A stretch of 64,000 nt of DNA from Ciceribacter sp. T2.26MG-112.2. Its GTDB lineage: Bacteria; Pseudomonadota; Alphaproteobacteria; Rhizobiales; Rhizobiaceae. Made by a program: the position numbers and the translations under genes. The DNA lies in assembly GCF_900492205.1 (NCBI RefSeq), contig NZ_UEYQ01000004.1, positions 248,001-312,000 on the forward strand. The letters run 5' to 3'. Under the pieces are notes generated by a model. The model was not told where the DNA came from, ran no database searches, and was given only the letters and a program-made list of their open reading frames with translations. Shown here piece after piece: positions 50,419 through 60,806 of this stretch. Each line of letters starts with the position of its first letter. Position 1 is the stretch's first letter.

Positions 50419-50502
50419 CAGGATCTCCTCGTCTGCGAGGCATGATCTTGGCGAAAGCGTACGTCTGCAAAAAGATGGAAAATGATCGGAAAGCGAGTTA
50501 GA

Positions 50503-50538
50503 TTACACAAAATGACAGCTTATTCTGACGAAGTGTAA
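50503..50538. promoter_or_regulatory. Inverted repeat in the rocF-lrp divergent gap
   Basis: TTACAC (50503-50508) and GTGTAA (50533-50538) are inverted arms with 24 bases between, ending just before the regulator ATG. It is a candidate operator for the Lrp-type protein acting on both genes. Confidence 0.35.
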
Positions 50539-50539
50539 A

Positions 50540-50965
50540 ATGGACGATCTCGACCGCGATATTCTTAGCGCCCTGCGCCACAATGCCCGCATACCGGCCT
50601 CGTCGCTCGCGGCGATGACCGGTGCGTCTCGGGCGACCATTGCCGCCCGGATCGACCGCATGGTGGCCGACGGAACCATCGCCGCCTTCACCATCAGAAC
50701 CGGCAGCGAAATCCGCCCGGCCGGTGTCCGGGCCATCGTGATGATCGAGGTGGTAGGCAAGTTCGCCGATCGCGTCGCGCATCAGTTACGCGGTCTGCCT
50801 GAAGTTCGCGCTCTGCACAGCACCAACGGACGTTGGGATTTTATCGCCGAGCTGGAAGACCGAGATCTTGCCTCTTTCGACGAGACACTGCGGCGCATCC
50901 GTCTGATCGAGGGGATCAATACGACCGAATCGAGCATTCTGTTGAAGACCAGCAAGGTCGGCTGA
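50540..50965 (+). CDS. Lrp/AsnC family transcriptional regulator
   Basis: A 141-residue regulator. The N-terminal HTH (about 1-60) reads LDRDILSALRHNARIPASSL and SRATIAARIDRMVADG; the C-terminal RAM effector domain follows (VRAIVMIEVVGKFADRV). The gene is divergent from rocF with a 121-base gap, so it probably controls arginine catabolism in response to an amino acid. Confidence 0.88.
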   Translation: MDDLDRDILSALRHNARIPASSLAAMTGASRATIAARIDRMVADGTIAAFTIRTGSEIRPAGVRAIVMIEVVGKFADRVAHQLRGLPEVRALHSTNGRWDFIAELEDRDLASFDETLRRIRLIEGINTTESSILLKTSKVG

Positions 50966-50984
50966 CCGCCGATACTTTGCCGGC

Positions 50985-53900
50985 TCAGTATTCCTTTTCG
51001 TAGAAGATGCCGGCGCCGGCCCCTTCCGCCCCCGCCTCGCCCTTCAGCTTCACGCCGCGGCCGATGTCGAGGTTGATCACCGCCTTGGTCTGGCCGGTGC
51101 CGCCCTGCTGCAGTTCGATATAGGTCTTGTCGTTCAGGTATTTTCCGGCGCTGACCTTGGCCTGGCCCGTCTCGTCGGTCGAGATGTCGAGATCGTCTAC
51201 ACCCAAAGTCGAGCGCAGCGCCTCGAATAGCGAGGTCGAGCGGCCGCCGGCGAGCTGGGCCGCGGCGTCGGCGAGCTGGGCGATCTGCAAAGCGGACAGG
51301 CGAGCCATGGACTGGCCAAAGATCAACTGGGCGAGAATCTCGTCCTGCGGCAGAGAGGGAGAGGACGAGAAGGAGACGGTCGGGTCGTTGGCGAAGCCCG
51401 AGATCGTGATGGTGATCGTCGTCGTGCCCGACGTGGTTGTCGCCTCCATGTCGAGGATCGGGATCAATCCTCCGCCGAAGGTGATCGTACCGCTGGTGAA
51501 TTCCATGCGCTTGGTCAGGATTGACAGGCGGCCGCGCCTGAGGTCGAAGGCGCCGGAGACGTTCGGTGCCTGCGCCGTGCCGGTCACCGCGATCGTTCCC
51601 CCGAGCTCCGCATCGATGCCCCGGCCGCGCACGAAGATCTGCGTCGGCGAGGAGACGGTGAGATCCAGGCCGATGGAGGACTGGCTGCCATGGCGCTCGG
51701 TCTTGGTGATCGTCGCCATCTGCTGGCGCACGGCGGGCGGTGCGTGCTTATGCTGGATGTCGAGTTCGGACAGGCTGGTCGGCAGCTTTTCCGGAATGGT
51801 GATGGCGGTCTTCGACAGGTCGATCCGGCCGGCCAGTACCGGGGCTGAGAGCAGCGGTCCCTTGATGGTCAGGTTGCCGTCGGCGGTGCTCGCCACCATG
51901 GTGCCGTCGACATAGACGGCCTTGTCGAGCGTAATGGCAATGTCAGCCGGCAGGCCGGGTGACAGGATGTCGATCGTGCCGCCGCCGGAAATGCTGCCGC
52001 CGCTGGCGAGCTTGCCGGTGAGGCCGGTGACGGAGGCGCGATTACCCTGCAAGGTAACGGTCGCCGAAAGCTGCTCGACCGCGAGATTGCGACGCACGTC
52101 GATCAGGCGGGCGCCGGAGGTGCGCACGGTGCCGGTCAATTGCGGTGCGCCCAATCCGCCGGAGACGGTGATATCGGCATCGGCTGATCCTTCCAGCACG
52201 AAGCCCTGGCGTGACAGCAGACCGGTCAGCGCGGCAAACGGCAGCGTTCCGGTGAATTTCATCGCGATCGGCCGCTGTCCGGACAGGCTGAGCGTCCCGC
52301 CTCCGGCAAGGCCGAGGCCGCCCTGGCCGGTTGCGCGGCTGTCGAGCGACAGGCGTCCGTCACGGAAATCACCCTTGGCCGATATGGAGAAGGCACCGAC
52401 GCCGGCCTCGCGGGTCTGGGCGACGGCGGCATTGGCCCAGTCGAGTGCATAGGTGACGACAGGTGCTGCGGGCGTTCCCTTGACCGTCACCGTGCCGGAA
52501 ATCGTGCCATCGGGCGCAAGCGTCGGAGCCACGGTCGCAGCGAGCGAGGCGGGCACGTTGCGAAGAGCTGCATTCAGGTCGAATGTTTCACCGGCGCTCC
52601 CCGTAACGTCGACCGTGCCGGAGCCGGCGGAGATCGTTGCCGCCTCCATCGCCACCTTGCCGCCGGCAATGGTCAGGGCGGCGGGCTTGGCAAGTGACAG
52701 CGGTATGCCGCGCGGTGCGGCGGAAAGTGTGTCGAGCGCGACCCTCAAGCCCGCCGCCTGCTGCTCGATGCGGCCTTTGGCAACGAGCGGCGCGCCGTCG
52801 TAGCGGCCGTCGAGATCAAAGGCGGTGCTCGCTCCCTGCCGCGAAAATCCGAGCTTGGGCGTCTCGATCCTGTTGGCGCCAATCGACACGGCCGAAGCGC
52901 TGAGACTGCCTTCGGCGGCAAAGGCGGCAAGGTCGGAAATCACCAGACGGATGTCGGGTGCGACAACCGCGAGCGTGTCGCGCGAAAGCGTCGAACCGGT
53001 TGCCACGATGTTCGCCGACAGCTTGCCGTCGCTCTCTGCAAGATCGACGGACCCCTCGAGGTCGCCGCTCGCGTTCTGGCCCGCCAGGGCGGCGATCAGG
53101 CCGACTTCCGGCAGGTCGAAACGCAGCGTTCCCGAGGGGACGAAGGCCGGGGAAAAGGAAAGCGCGCCTTCGATCCGGTTGGCGCCGACCGCCACGGCCA
53201 GTGCCGGAATGGAGGAGCGGCCATTCTCGGCTACGAGATCGGCGGTCGCCTCGATCCCCTGGCCATCGAGCGTGCCGGACATTGTCAGCGTGCCCTTCGG
53301 CGCCGTCCTGTCGGCGGTTCCCTCGATCTCGAGCGCGAGGTTCTCCAGCTTGCGTCCCGCAGCGACAGCTGCCTCGCTTTTCAGCGAAAGCTTGCCGGCC
53401 AGCGCATCCAGCGGCCCTTCGGCGGAAAGGGCGAAATCCGCGCCGCCGCTGATGTTGTCGACCAGTGCGGCAAGATCGCTGATCCGGCCGGCGAGATCAG
53501 TCGTCAGCCTGTTCTCCGCATCGAGGGTCACCGAACCGGTCGCCCCACCGAGATTGCTCGTCAGCTTCAGGTCGGAGAGCGCGACAGTGCGCGGCAGCGT
53601 GTAGTCGAGCGTGCCGGCGAGGCCGATCGTGCCTTCGAACTTGGTTGCCAGACCCGCCGGCAGGATGGCGGGGATGGCGAAGAGTTCGAAACGGCTGGTG
53701 AGCGTCTTTTCGTCCAGCGCATAGTCGCCGTTGAGCTTCCCGCCGATCGTGGTGCTTTCAATGGTCGTGCCGTCGAAGCCGATCCTGTTTTCACCCAGCA
53801 GAAGCGGCGCGCTGATCGTCATCGGCGCCTTGAGGATGCGGTCGAGTTCGGCGTCGGCGAACTTGCTTGCTGTCACGGAAAGCGTTGTTTGAAGAGGTCC

Positions 53901-55151
53901 CGTACGCGTGGCGAGGTCGAAGCTGTCACTCTTGGCCGCGACATCGGCGCCGGTAAGCGTTCCTTGCAGCGTTTGCAGCGAGGCGAAGCGGCCGGTGAGG
54001 TCGATGGTCGCGCCATTGGCCGGTCCGTTGACGGAAAGTGCGAGCTGCTCGATTTCCGCCGCGACGGTCTGCTCGCCACTCGTCCAGCTGAAAGGAACCG
54101 GGCCGGCGGTGGCGTTTAGCCGCGCCTGGAGATCGTTTGTCCCGTTGGCGGCGTAACGTCCGGAGGCGATAAGATCGAGCGCGGCGGTCGAGAGCCTGCC
54201 TCGTTCGATCGTCACCGCACCATTGCGGTCGAGGCTCGCCGCCAGATCGATCGCGGTTTCCCCTTGGAAGAGGGGACGAAGCGGGGGTGGCAGAAGCGCA
54301 TCGAAACGGCCGCCGCCGGTGGCGGTGATACTGCGCAAGCCTGCTTCTATGCGGTGCGTTGCCTCGACGGCGAGCGTCGGGCGGCCGTCGACCGCGGCGG
54401 TCAGCTTGCCCTTCCAGTCGCTGAGCGGTCCGTCACCGTCCACCCCGAGGCGCAAGGCCGGGCTGCCGGGCAGACGCAACAGGCCTGCGACAAGTCCACT
54501 CGCAGGCTCGTTGAGTTCGCCGGTCAGCCGCAGGCGATTTTCGGCCGGTGCATAGACAAGATCTGCGGTCGCCTGCGCATCTTGCGCATCGGTTCGCGTG
54601 GCCCGAAGCTGTGCCGCGATCCGCTCGCTGACCGCCTGGCCGGATCCGGTGAGGGACAGACGAATGTCACGCCCGGCGAGGTCTCGTCCCAGATCGACGA
54701 CGGGGAGGTCCAGCGACCGCACATCGATTTCGACCGGCAGCGAGAAACCGGAGTTTGCGTCGTCATCGATCTCGTCCTGCGTCACGACGGGCACACGATG
54801 GATGCGGACGGAGCCTGCGGCAATCCGCTCGGCGGTGAGGCGACCATCCAGAAGATCCAGCGGCGACCAGTCCATGGCGAGATCGCGGATCTCGGCATAG
54901 ATGCCCTGGCTGTCGGCCAGCGATACGCTCTCAATCCTCAGCTTCCCGCCCAGCAGGGGGCCCGCGCCGTCGATCGATACCCGCCGGTCGGGCGTCGAAA
55001 GCAGGGAGGCGATTTGGCCGGCCAGGAAGCCACCGCCCACGCCGGTGAAACCGGCGATGAGAACTGCCACGACGGCGAGCACCAGCGTCGCGCCGGTGAC
55101 ATAGGCGAGCAGTCGAAGGGCAAAGGTCGTGAGGCGTTTCAGCAGGCGCAT
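50985..55151 (-). CDS. tamB: Translocation and assembly module subunit TamB
   Basis: A 1388-residue inner-membrane-anchored periplasmic protein. One N-terminal transmembrane segment (about 12-35) is followed by a very long beta-rich region of repeated alternating strands, then the C-terminal DUF490 domain (LSILTKRMEFTSGTITFGG, SLPQDEILAQLIFGQSMARL) ending in FYEKEY. TamB forms a hydrophobic groove that bridges the envelope and serves outer-membrane assembly or lipid transport with TamA. ATG 55151 is preceded by GAAGGAC; in-frame codons continue upstream to 55256 within tamA, so the start is not certain. Confidence 0.93.
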   Translation of the reverse strand: MRLLKRLTTFALRLLAYVTGATLVLAVVAVLIAGFTGVGGGFLAGQIASLLSTPDRRVSIDGAGPLLGGKLRIESVSLADSQGIYAEIRDLAMDWSPLDLLDGRLTAERIAAGSVRIHRVPVVTQDEIDDDANSGFSLPVEIDVRSLDLPVVDLGRDLAGRDIRLSLTGSGQAVSERIAAQLRATRTDAQDAQATADLVYAPAENRLRLTGELNEPASGLVAGLLRLPGSPALRLGVDGDGPLSDWKGKLTAAVDGRPTLAVEATHRIEAGLRSITATGGGRFDALLPPPLRPLFQGETAIDLAASLDRNGAVTIERGRLSTAALDLIASGRYAANGTNDLQARLNATAGPVPFSWTSGEQTVAAEIEQLALSVNGPANGATIDLTGRFASLQTLQGTLTGADVAAKSDSFDLATRTGPLQTTLSVTASKFADAELDRILKAPMTISAPLLLGENRIGFDGTTIESTTIGGKLNGDYALDEKTLTSRFELFAIPAILPAGLATKFEGTIGLAGTLDYTLPRTVALSDLKLTSNLGGATGSVTLDAENRLTTDLAGRISDLAALVDNISGGADFALSAEGPLDALAGKLSLKSEAAVAAGRKLENLALEIEGTADRTAPKGTLTMSGTLDGQGIEATADLVAENGRSSIPALAVAVGANRIEGALSFSPAFVPSGTLRFDLPEVGLIAALAGQNASGDLEGSVDLAESDGKLSANIVATGSTLSRDTLAVVAPDIRLVISDLAAFAAEGSLSASAVSIGANRIETPKLGFSRQGASTAFDLDGRYDGAPLVAKGRIEQQAAGLRVALDTLSAAPRGIPLSLAKPAALTIAGGKVAMEAATISAGSGTVDVTGSAGETFDLNAALRNVPASLAATVAPTLAPDGTISGTVTVKGTPAAPVVTYALDWANAAVAQTREAGVGAFSISAKGDFRDGRLSLDSRATGQGGLGLAGGGTLSLSGQRPIAMKFTGTLPFAALTGLLSRQGFVLEGSADADITVSGGLGAPQLTGTVRTSGARLIDVRRNLAVEQLSATVTLQGNRASVTGLTGKLASGGSISGGGTIDILSPGLPADIAITLDKAVYVDGTMVASTADGNLTIKGPLLSAPVLAGRIDLSKTAITIPEKLPTSLSELDIQHKHAPPAVRQQMATITKTERHGSQSSIGLDLTVSSPTQIFVRGRGIDAELGGTIAVTGTAQAPNVSGAFDLRRGRLSILTKRMEFTSGTITFGGGLIPILDMEATTTSGTTTITITISGFANDPTVSFSSSPSLPQDEILAQLIFGQSMARLSALQIAQLADAAAQLAGGRSTSLFEALRSTLGVDDLDISTDETGQAKVSAGKYLNDKTYIELQQGGTGQTKAVINLDIGRGVKLKGEAGAEGAGAGIFYEKEY

Positions 55152-55182
55152 GCGGCTTTCATTGTCCTTCTCGCGGCTTGGC

Positions 55183-57081
55183 TCAGAAGCTCTGTCCGAT
55201 GCCGGCATAGATGCCATACTTGCTTCCGCCGTCGTAAGGGTCGAGCGGCATGGCAACGTCGAGGCGCAGCGGCCCGAACGGCGTCAAGTAGCGCAGGCCG
55301 ATGCCCGCTCCCATGCGGATATCGGAGAAATCAGGGTAATTCGCGGCAGTCACCGAACCGATGTCGAGGAAGGGAACGATGCCGATCGTTTCGGTGACGT
55401 TGACCCGCGCCTCGAACGAACCGAGCGCATAGGCCCGCCCGCCTGTCGCATCGCCTGACGCATCGAGCGGCGAGATTTCCTGATAGGCATAGCCGCGCAC
55501 CGATCCGCCGCCGCCGGCGAAAAAGCGCCGCGTTGCCGGAATGGCTTCAAGATCGCCCGCGCCGACCAGCATGCCCGCGGAGAGCTTTGCCGCCAGCACC
55601 ACCCGGTCCTCGAGGCCAAGACTGTAATAGCCCGAAAGCGCGCCTTCGAAGCTGGAGAAAAAGGTTTCGCCGAGGATCTCGTAGCTCGGAATGGCGCTCA
55701 AGGTGGCGTTGAAGCCTTCCGTCGGGTTGAGCTTGTTGTCGCGGGTGTCGCGGCTATAGCCGAGCGGCAGGCCGAAGGTCAGGTAGGTATTGTTGCCGAA
55801 GGCGTCGTCGATGTCGTCGTAGCCGAGCGAGACGCCGGCCGTCACCTTGTCGTAGTCGGTGATCTCGTAGGCCAGCGCGACCTTGCCGAGGACAGAGGCT
55901 GCGTCATAGGATTCGGTCGTCAGCGTCGTCCCCTTGATGCTCGCCTCGAGCGTCGCCGAGGGGAAGAAGGCGCCGGGCTTGATGAAGGTGATGCCCGCGC
56001 TGTAATCGAGGTCCTCGACGCCGCTCCAGTCGCCCAGCCCGCCGACCTTGCCTTCGAGCCTGAGTGATTCCGCCTGTCCGAACAGGTTGCGATGGCCCCA
56101 ATAGCCCTCGACGCCCAGTCCGTCGATCGACGAGAAGCTGGCGCCGACGCCGAAGTAGCGGTGCTTGCCCTCGGCCACGACGATTCCGAGCGGCAGCGAA
56201 CCATCGGCGGCAAGCCCATCCGCCTCGTTGATCGTCACGCTGGAAAAGGTGCCGAGTGCCCGCAGCCGCTCCGCCGCCTTCTTCAATTGTTCCGGCGAGT
56301 AGGCCTGACCCTGGCGCAGCCGCGAATAGCGGGCGATGAATTCCGGATCGACCTTTCGCGCACCCTTGACGGTGACCTCCCCGAGCGGCGCGACCGGGCC
56401 GGCCTCCACCGCGAGCACGACGTCGACCGTCTGCGTCTCATGGTCGGCGACAACATCGCGGCGTGCGAGCACCGCCAGCGGCCGCCCTTCGCCCTTCAGG
56501 TCTTCGACGATCTTTTCGCCGGCTTTCAGGATGATGAGCGAGCCGGCCGGACCGCCCGGCACCAGGTCGTAGACAGAGGGATCGAGGCCGGCGGCATCCC
56601 CCTGCAGCGTGACATTGCCGAGCGAAAACGCCGGGCCCGGATCAACCCGGACGACGACCGGAATCGGGCCGTTGCGGGCAAAGGCCGGAATGGGCGGCAG
56701 GGCGTCGATGTCCCGGCCGTCGATCGTGACACTGACCACGCCGCCATAGCGGGAATTCTCGTAGAGGGTGGCGATCAGCCTGTCGCGATCGTCGCGCGCC
56801 TTGATCACCAGCCCCAGGTCGCCGGAGACGGGCGCGTCTTCGCTGCGCAGCAGAAGCGAGGTTCGCTCCAGCGCCTCGGCGAGGTCCTTGTCGGCGCCGT
56901 CGGTATCGAGGGTGATGCTGTAGCGGACCGGATCGATGACGTCGTTGACCGCCTCGTCCTCGCCGAAGATGGTGATGCCGAAAATCTTGAAGGCGTAGGC
57001 TTCGCCGGTCAGCACGGGCGTAAACGCCATGCTCAGTCCCAGCCCGAGTGCGGTGCCGGTCCTCCGAAACGCAAGACTCAT
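55183..57081 (-). CDS. tamA: Translocation and assembly module subunit TamA (Omp85 family)
   Basis: A 632-residue outer-membrane protein. A signal peptide (about 1-30, ending in EAYA) precedes about three POTRA domains (about 40-310) and a C-terminal 16-stranded Omp85 barrel. The barrel contains FFAGGGGSVRGYAYQEISP (the VRGY/F motif) and ends in GIYAGIGQSF with a terminal phenylalanine. It works with tamB, 31 bases downstream. The start is uncertain: in-frame ATGs at 57114 and 57108 would add 9-11 residues, and none has a clear Shine-Dalgarno. Confidence 0.92.
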   Translation of the reverse strand: MSLAFRRTGTALGLGLSMAFTPVLTGEAYAFKIFGITIFGEDEAVNDVIDPVRYSITLDTDGADKDLAEALERTSLLLRSEDAPVSGDLGLVIKARDDRDRLIATLYENSRYGGVVSVTIDGRDIDALPPIPAFARNGPIPVVVRVDPGPAFSLGNVTLQGDAAGLDPSVYDLVPGGPAGSLIILKAGEKIVEDLKGEGRPLAVLARRDVVADHETQTVDVVLAVEAGPVAPLGEVTVKGARKVDPEFIARYSRLRQGQAYSPEQLKKAAERLRALGTFSSVTINEADGLAADGSLPLGIVVAEGKHRYFGVGASFSSIDGLGVEGYWGHRNLFGQAESLRLEGKVGGLGDWSGVEDLDYSAGITFIKPGAFFPSATLEASIKGTTLTTESYDAASVLGKVALAYEITDYDKVTAGVSLGYDDIDDAFGNNTYLTFGLPLGYSRDTRDNKLNPTEGFNATLSAIPSYEILGETFFSSFEGALSGYYSLGLEDRVVLAAKLSAGMLVGAGDLEAIPATRRFFAGGGGSVRGYAYQEISPLDASGDATGGRAYALGSFEARVNVTETIGIVPFLDIGSVTAANYPDFSDIRMGAGIGLRYLTPFGPLRLDVAMPLDPYDGGSKYGIYAGIGQSF

Positions 57082-57263
57082 GTTCGGTGATATCGGATTA
57101 CTCGGCATGCACACATTTGCTCGTTGCGGTCAGTTCGCTTCGCCCCCGCTGTCGAGAGCAAGTCGAGTTTAATCGCAATTTCGCTGAAAAGGATAATTAT
57201 TTTCGAAAGGTGCACGCAAATGGAGGTCCCGGCGTAGCCGCCGGAACCTCGCTTTCATGCGTA

Positions 57264-57527
57264 TTAGTAACGACGCGGGCAATCGTCGATGTAGCGGCGG
57301 CCGTAGCGGTCGCGATAGTAGCACTGGCCGGGCTGGTCGGCGACACTGCCGATCACGGCGCCCGATACGCCACCGATTGCCGCACCAACCGCCGCACCGC
57401 GCACGTCGCCGGTGATGGCGCCACCGATGATGGCACCCGATACGGCGCCGATGCCGGCGCCCTTTTCGGTCTGGGTGCAGCCTGCGACCGACAAGCCGAT
57501 CAGAGCGAGCACGAGAACTTTCTTCAT
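57264..57527 (-). CDS. Glycine-zipper lipoprotein
   Basis: An 87-residue lipoprotein with lipobox GLSVAGC. The mature part is a glycine-zipper stretch (GAGIGAVSGAIIGGAITG, GAAVGAAIGGVSGAVIG) that may insert in or pack against a membrane, then a short tail with CYYRDRYGRRYIDDC, whose two cysteines could pair. It resembles the 17-kDa antigen/SlyB-like group. AAGAAA-rich start; ATG 57527 is preceded by GTGGAGAAACATC. Confidence 0.8.
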   Translation of the reverse strand: MKKVLVLALIGLSVAGCTQTEKGAGIGAVSGAIIGGAITGDVRGAAVGAAIGGVSGAVIGSVADQPGQCYYRDRYGRRYIDDCPRRY

Positions 57528-57829
57528 GATGTTTCTCCACTGTTTACGCGTCCGGCTGGGCCGGTACATGTCTTCTCCGCCTTGACGCCGTTGGGCGTTC
57601 TTCTTGGCGGTCGCGGCTTCAGAATAGCCGGCAATTCGCGAAAGTCCACGAAATAGAAAGTCGAATATGGGGCTCCACTACACGCTGTGCGTTGCGTCAC
57701 AGTAAAAACCGAATTTATGCTGCGGCGCGGAATACAAAAATCCATCCGGTCGCAATCTGCCTGTTGATCGGCCGAAGAAAAAGACAAATGATAGCCCTCG
57801 TGTCCGGGAGAGACACGAGGAGGAACAAT
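57528..57829. other. Intergenic region between the lipoprotein and coxS
   Basis: A 302-base divergent gap. The only clear structure is the hairpin next to the coxS start (57796-57820). I see no convincing sigma-54 or FNR site and no supported gene. Confidence 0.5.
57796..57820 (+). promoter_or_regulatory. Hairpin overlapping the coxS Shine-Dalgarno
   Basis: CCTCGTGTC (57796-57804), a 7-base loop, and GACACGAGG (57812-57820) form a perfect 9-bp stem. The ribosome-binding AGGAGG is at 57818-57823, so its first three bases are inside the stem, 6 bases before the ATG. Confidence 0.5.
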
Positions 57830-58318
57830 ATGGCAAAAGTAACGCTGACGGTGAACGGCCGGTCGGTGAGCGGCGAGTGCGAGGATCGCACTCTGCTCGT
57901 CCATTTCATTCGCGAAAAACTTGGCCTCACCGGAACCCATATCGGTTGCGACACGACCCAGTGCGGTTCCTGCGTCATCCATATGGACGGCAAGTCGATC
58001 AAGAGCTGTTCCATCCTGGCGGTGCAGGCTTCGGGCTCGACCATCACCACCATCGAGGGGCTGGCGAGCAATGGCGAGCTGCATCCCGTCCAGGCGGCGT
58101 TCAAGGAGCATCACGGCCTGCAATGCGGCTTCTGCACGCCGGGTATGGTGATGACCGCGGTAGACATGATCGGCCGTCATGGCGGCAATCTCGACGAGGC
58201 GACCGTTCGCCACGAGCTGGAAGGCAATATCTGTCGTTGCACCGGTTACCACAACATCGTCAAGGCGGTGCTTTCCGCCAATGCCGAGATGCATGGCGGT
58301 CGCCAGGCAGCCGAATGA
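57830..58318 (+). CDS. coxS: CO-dehydrogenase-like small subunit, [2Fe-2S]
   Basis: A 162-residue iron-sulfur subunit of a xanthine-oxidase-family molybdenum hydroxylase. The first cluster has cysteines in [14 protein letters not shown] and SCSILA; the second in [11 protein letters not shown] and [16 protein letters not shown] 57830 gives [10 protein letters not shown]; a longer in-frame start at 57692 lacks family support. It is first in the order S-L-M typical of form II enzymes. Confidence 0.92.
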   Translation: MAKVTLTVNGRSVSGECEDRTLLVHFIREKLGLTGTHIGCDTTQCGSCVIHMDGKSIKSCSILAVQASGSTITTIEGLASNGELHPVQAAFKEHHGLQCGFCTPGMVMTAVDMIGRHGGNLDEATVRHELEGNICRCTGYHNIVKAVLSANAEMHGGRQAAE

Positions 58319-58335
58319 GGCGCTAACGAAGCAAC

Positions 58336-58414
58336 AGGCAGTAGGTCGCAGCGGCCCATCTCGCCCACGGTTTCTACTGCCACTGCCACTGCCACTGCCT
58401 ACAGCCTACTGCCT
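58336..58414. repeat. Inverted repeat with CTGCCA tandem repeats (coxS-coxL gap)
   Basis: AGGCAGTAGG (58336-58345) and CCTACTGCCT (58405-58414) are perfect 10-base inverted arms. Between them CTGCCA is repeated three times in tandem (about 58378-58395). The 125-base gap has no coding frame. Confidence 0.6.
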
Positions 58415-58443
58415 AATATCCCCTATCTCTGGAGGAGAAGACT

Positions 58444-60792
58444 ATGGGAGTTGAAGGAATTGGTGCGCGCGTGACGCGCAAGGAAGACAAGCGCTTCCTG
58501 ACCGGCAAGGGCCGGTATACGGACGACATGGTCGTTCCGGGCATGAAATTCGCCTCTTTCGTGCGTTCGCCCTATGCGCATGCCAAGATCAAGGGCGTGG
58601 ATGCGTCGGCCGCCAAGGCCATGCCGGGCGTGATCGACGTGCTGGACGGCAAGCAGCTGCTGGCCGACGGCATCGGCAACCTGATCTGTGGCTGGATGAT
58701 CCATTCCAAGGACGGTACGCCGATGAAGATGGGCGCCTGGCGCCCGCTCGCGCATGACACGGTGCGCTATGTCGGCGATGCCGTGGCCATCGTCGTGGCC
58801 GACACCTATGGCGAGGCCTGCGATGCAGCCGAAGCCGTGGTCGTCGACTATGAGGAGCTGCCGGTGGTGACTGAGGCCGTGACAGCGCTCGAGCCGGGAG
58901 CGCCGCAGCTTCATCCGGAAGCACCGGGCAATCTGATCTTCGACTGGGAAATCGGCGACAGCGCCGCCGCCGACCGGGCGATCGCTTCGGCCGCCCATGT
59001 GACCGAGATCGAGATCCATAACAACCGCCTCTCGCCCAATCCGATGGAACCGCGCGCCACGCTCGGCATCTACGACGCGGCCGAGGATCACTATACCTGC
59101 TACACGACATCACAGAACCCGCATGTCGCGCGGCTCGTCATGAGCGCCTTCTACAATGTCGCGCCGGAAAACAAGCTGCGCGTGATCGCGCCGGATGTCG
59201 GCGGCGGTTTCGGCTCGAAGATCTACATCTATCCCGAAGAGATCGTCTGTCTGTGGGCCTCGAAGAAGACCGGCGTTCCGGTCAAGTGGACGTCCGACCG
59301 CACCGAGGCCTTCCTCACCGACGCCCATGGCCGTGACCATGTGTCGAAGGTGAAGATGGCCTTCGACAAGGACAATAATGTCATCGGGCTGAAGGTCGAC
59401 ACGATCGCCAATCTCGGCGCCTACATGTCGCTCTTTTCCTCGTCGGTGCCGACCTATCTCTACGCCACGCTGCTGTCGGGGCAGTATGCGATCCCGGCGA
59501 TCCACTGCAATGTCCGCACCGTCTACACCAACACGGTGCCGGTCGATGCCTATCGCGGCGCCGGTCGCCCGGAGGCGACCTACCTGCTCGAGCGCACCAT
59601 GGAAACGGCGGCGCGCGAACTCGGGGTCTCTCCGGCCGAACTGCGCCGGCAGAACTTCATCCGCACCTTCCCCTACCAGACGCCGGTCATCATGAACTAC
59701 GACGCGGGCAATTACGAAGCCTCGCTCAAGGCGGCGATGGGGGCTGCCGACTGGAACGGCTTCCCGGCTCGCAAGGCGGAAGCGGCCAGCCGCGGCATGA
59801 AGCGCGGCATCGGCATGAGCTGCTATATCGAGGCCTGCGGCATCGCGCCGTCGGCTGCGGTCGGTTCGCTGGGGGCCGGCGTCGGCCTGTGGGAATCGGC
59901 CGAGGTGCGGGTCAATGCGGTCGGAACGGTCGAGGTTCTGACGGGTTCGCACAGCCACGGCCAGGGCCATGAAACGACCTTTGCCCAGCTGGTCTGCGAG
60001 CGGCTCGGCGTGCCGATCGACAATGTCTCCATCGTCCATGGCGACACCGACAAGGTGCAGATGGGCATGGGCACCTATGGTTCCCGCTCGGGCGCCGTCG
60101 GCATGTCGGCGATCGTCAAGGCGCTCGACAAGGTCGAAGCCAAGGCGAAGAAGATCGCCGCGCACCTGATGGAAGCGGACGAGAGCGACATCGTCATCGA
60201 GAACGGCGAACTCAAGGTTGCCGGAACCGACAAGTCCCTGCCTTGGTTCCAGGTGGCGCTTGCAGCCTACACCGCCCACAACCTGCCGGGCGGCATGGAG
60301 CCGGGCCTGAAGGAGGGCGCCTTCTACGATCCGTCCAACTTCACCTTCCCTGCCGGCTGCTACATTGCCGAGGTCGAGGTCGATCCGGAAACCGGCAAGA
60401 CCACGATCGTCCAGTTCGTCGCCGCCGACGACTTCGGCAATATCATCAACCCGATGATCGTCGAGGGCCAGGTGCATGGCGGCATTGCCCAAGGCGTGGG
60501 CCAGGCGCTGCTGGAAGGCGTGCGCTACGACCCGACCACCGGCCAGCTGCTGACCGCCAGCTACATGGACTATGCCATGCCGCGCGCCGACGACCTGCCG
60601 TCGTTCAGCCTGTCGCACCAGAACACCCCGTGCCCGGGCAATCCGCTGGGCATCAAGGGCTGCGGCGAGGCCGGCGCCATCGGTTCACCGCCGGCGCTGA
60701 TCAACGCCATCACCGATGCCATCGGCACCAACAACCTCAACATGCCTGCGACCCCGCTTGCCGTCTGGTCGGCATTGCAGGCGGCCGAGTAA
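58444..60792 (+). CDS. coxL: CO-dehydrogenase-like large subunit, form II (molybdopterin)
   Basis: A 782-residue catalytic subunit of the molybdenum hydroxylase family. The active-site loop reads AYRGAGR (369-375), the form II signature; true form I CO dehydrogenases have AYxCSFR with the Cu-binding cysteine, absent here. The molybdopterin motifs [30 protein letters not shown] and the base Glu in [14 protein letters not shown] are present. The real substrate may be an aldehyde, a heterocycle or another reduced carbon compound. GGAGGAG precedes the ATG. Confidence 0.9.
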   Translation: MGVEGIGARVTRKEDKRFLTGKGRYTDDMVVPGMKFASFVRSPYAHAKIKGVDASAAKAMPGVIDVLDGKQLLADGIGNLICGWMIHSKDGTPMKMGAWRPLAHDTVRYVGDAVAIVVADTYGEACDAAEAVVVDYEELPVVTEAVTALEPGAPQLHPEAPGNLIFDWEIGDSAAADRAIASAAHVTEIEIHNNRLSPNPMEPRATLGIYDAAEDHYTCYTTSQNPHVARLVMSAFYNVAPENKLRVIAPDVGGGFGSKIYIYPEEIVCLWASKKTGVPVKWTSDRTEAFLTDAHGRDHVSKVKMAFDKDNNVIGLKVDTIANLGAYMSLFSSSVPTYLYATLLSGQYAIPAIHCNVRTVYTNTVPVDAYRGAGRPEATYLLERTMETAARELGVSPAELRRQNFIRTFPYQTPVIMNYDAGNYEASLKAAMGAADWNGFPARKAEAASRGMKRGIGMSCYIEACGIAPSAAVGSLGAGVGLWESAEVRVNAVGTVEVLTGSHSHGQGHETTFAQLVCERLGVPIDNVSIVHGDTDKVQMGMGTYGSRSGAVGMSAIVKALDKVEAKAKKIAAHLMEADESDIVIENGELKVAGTDKSLPWFQVALAAYTAHNLPGGMEPGLKEGAFYDPSNFTFPAGCYIAEVEVDPETGKTTIVQFVAADDFGNIINPMIVEGQVHGGIAQGVGQALLEGVRYDPTTGQLLTASYMDYAMPRADDLPSFSLSHQNTPCPGNPLGIKGCGEAGAIGSPPALINAITDAIGTNNLNMPATPLAVWSALQAAE

Positions 60793-60806
60793 AGGGAGGA
60801 CGAAGC

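Noticed and set aside
58444..60792. True form I CO dehydrogenase
   Set aside because: The active-site loop is AYRGAGR and lacks the Cu-binding cysteine of AYxCSFR; gene order is S-L-M rather than M-S-L.
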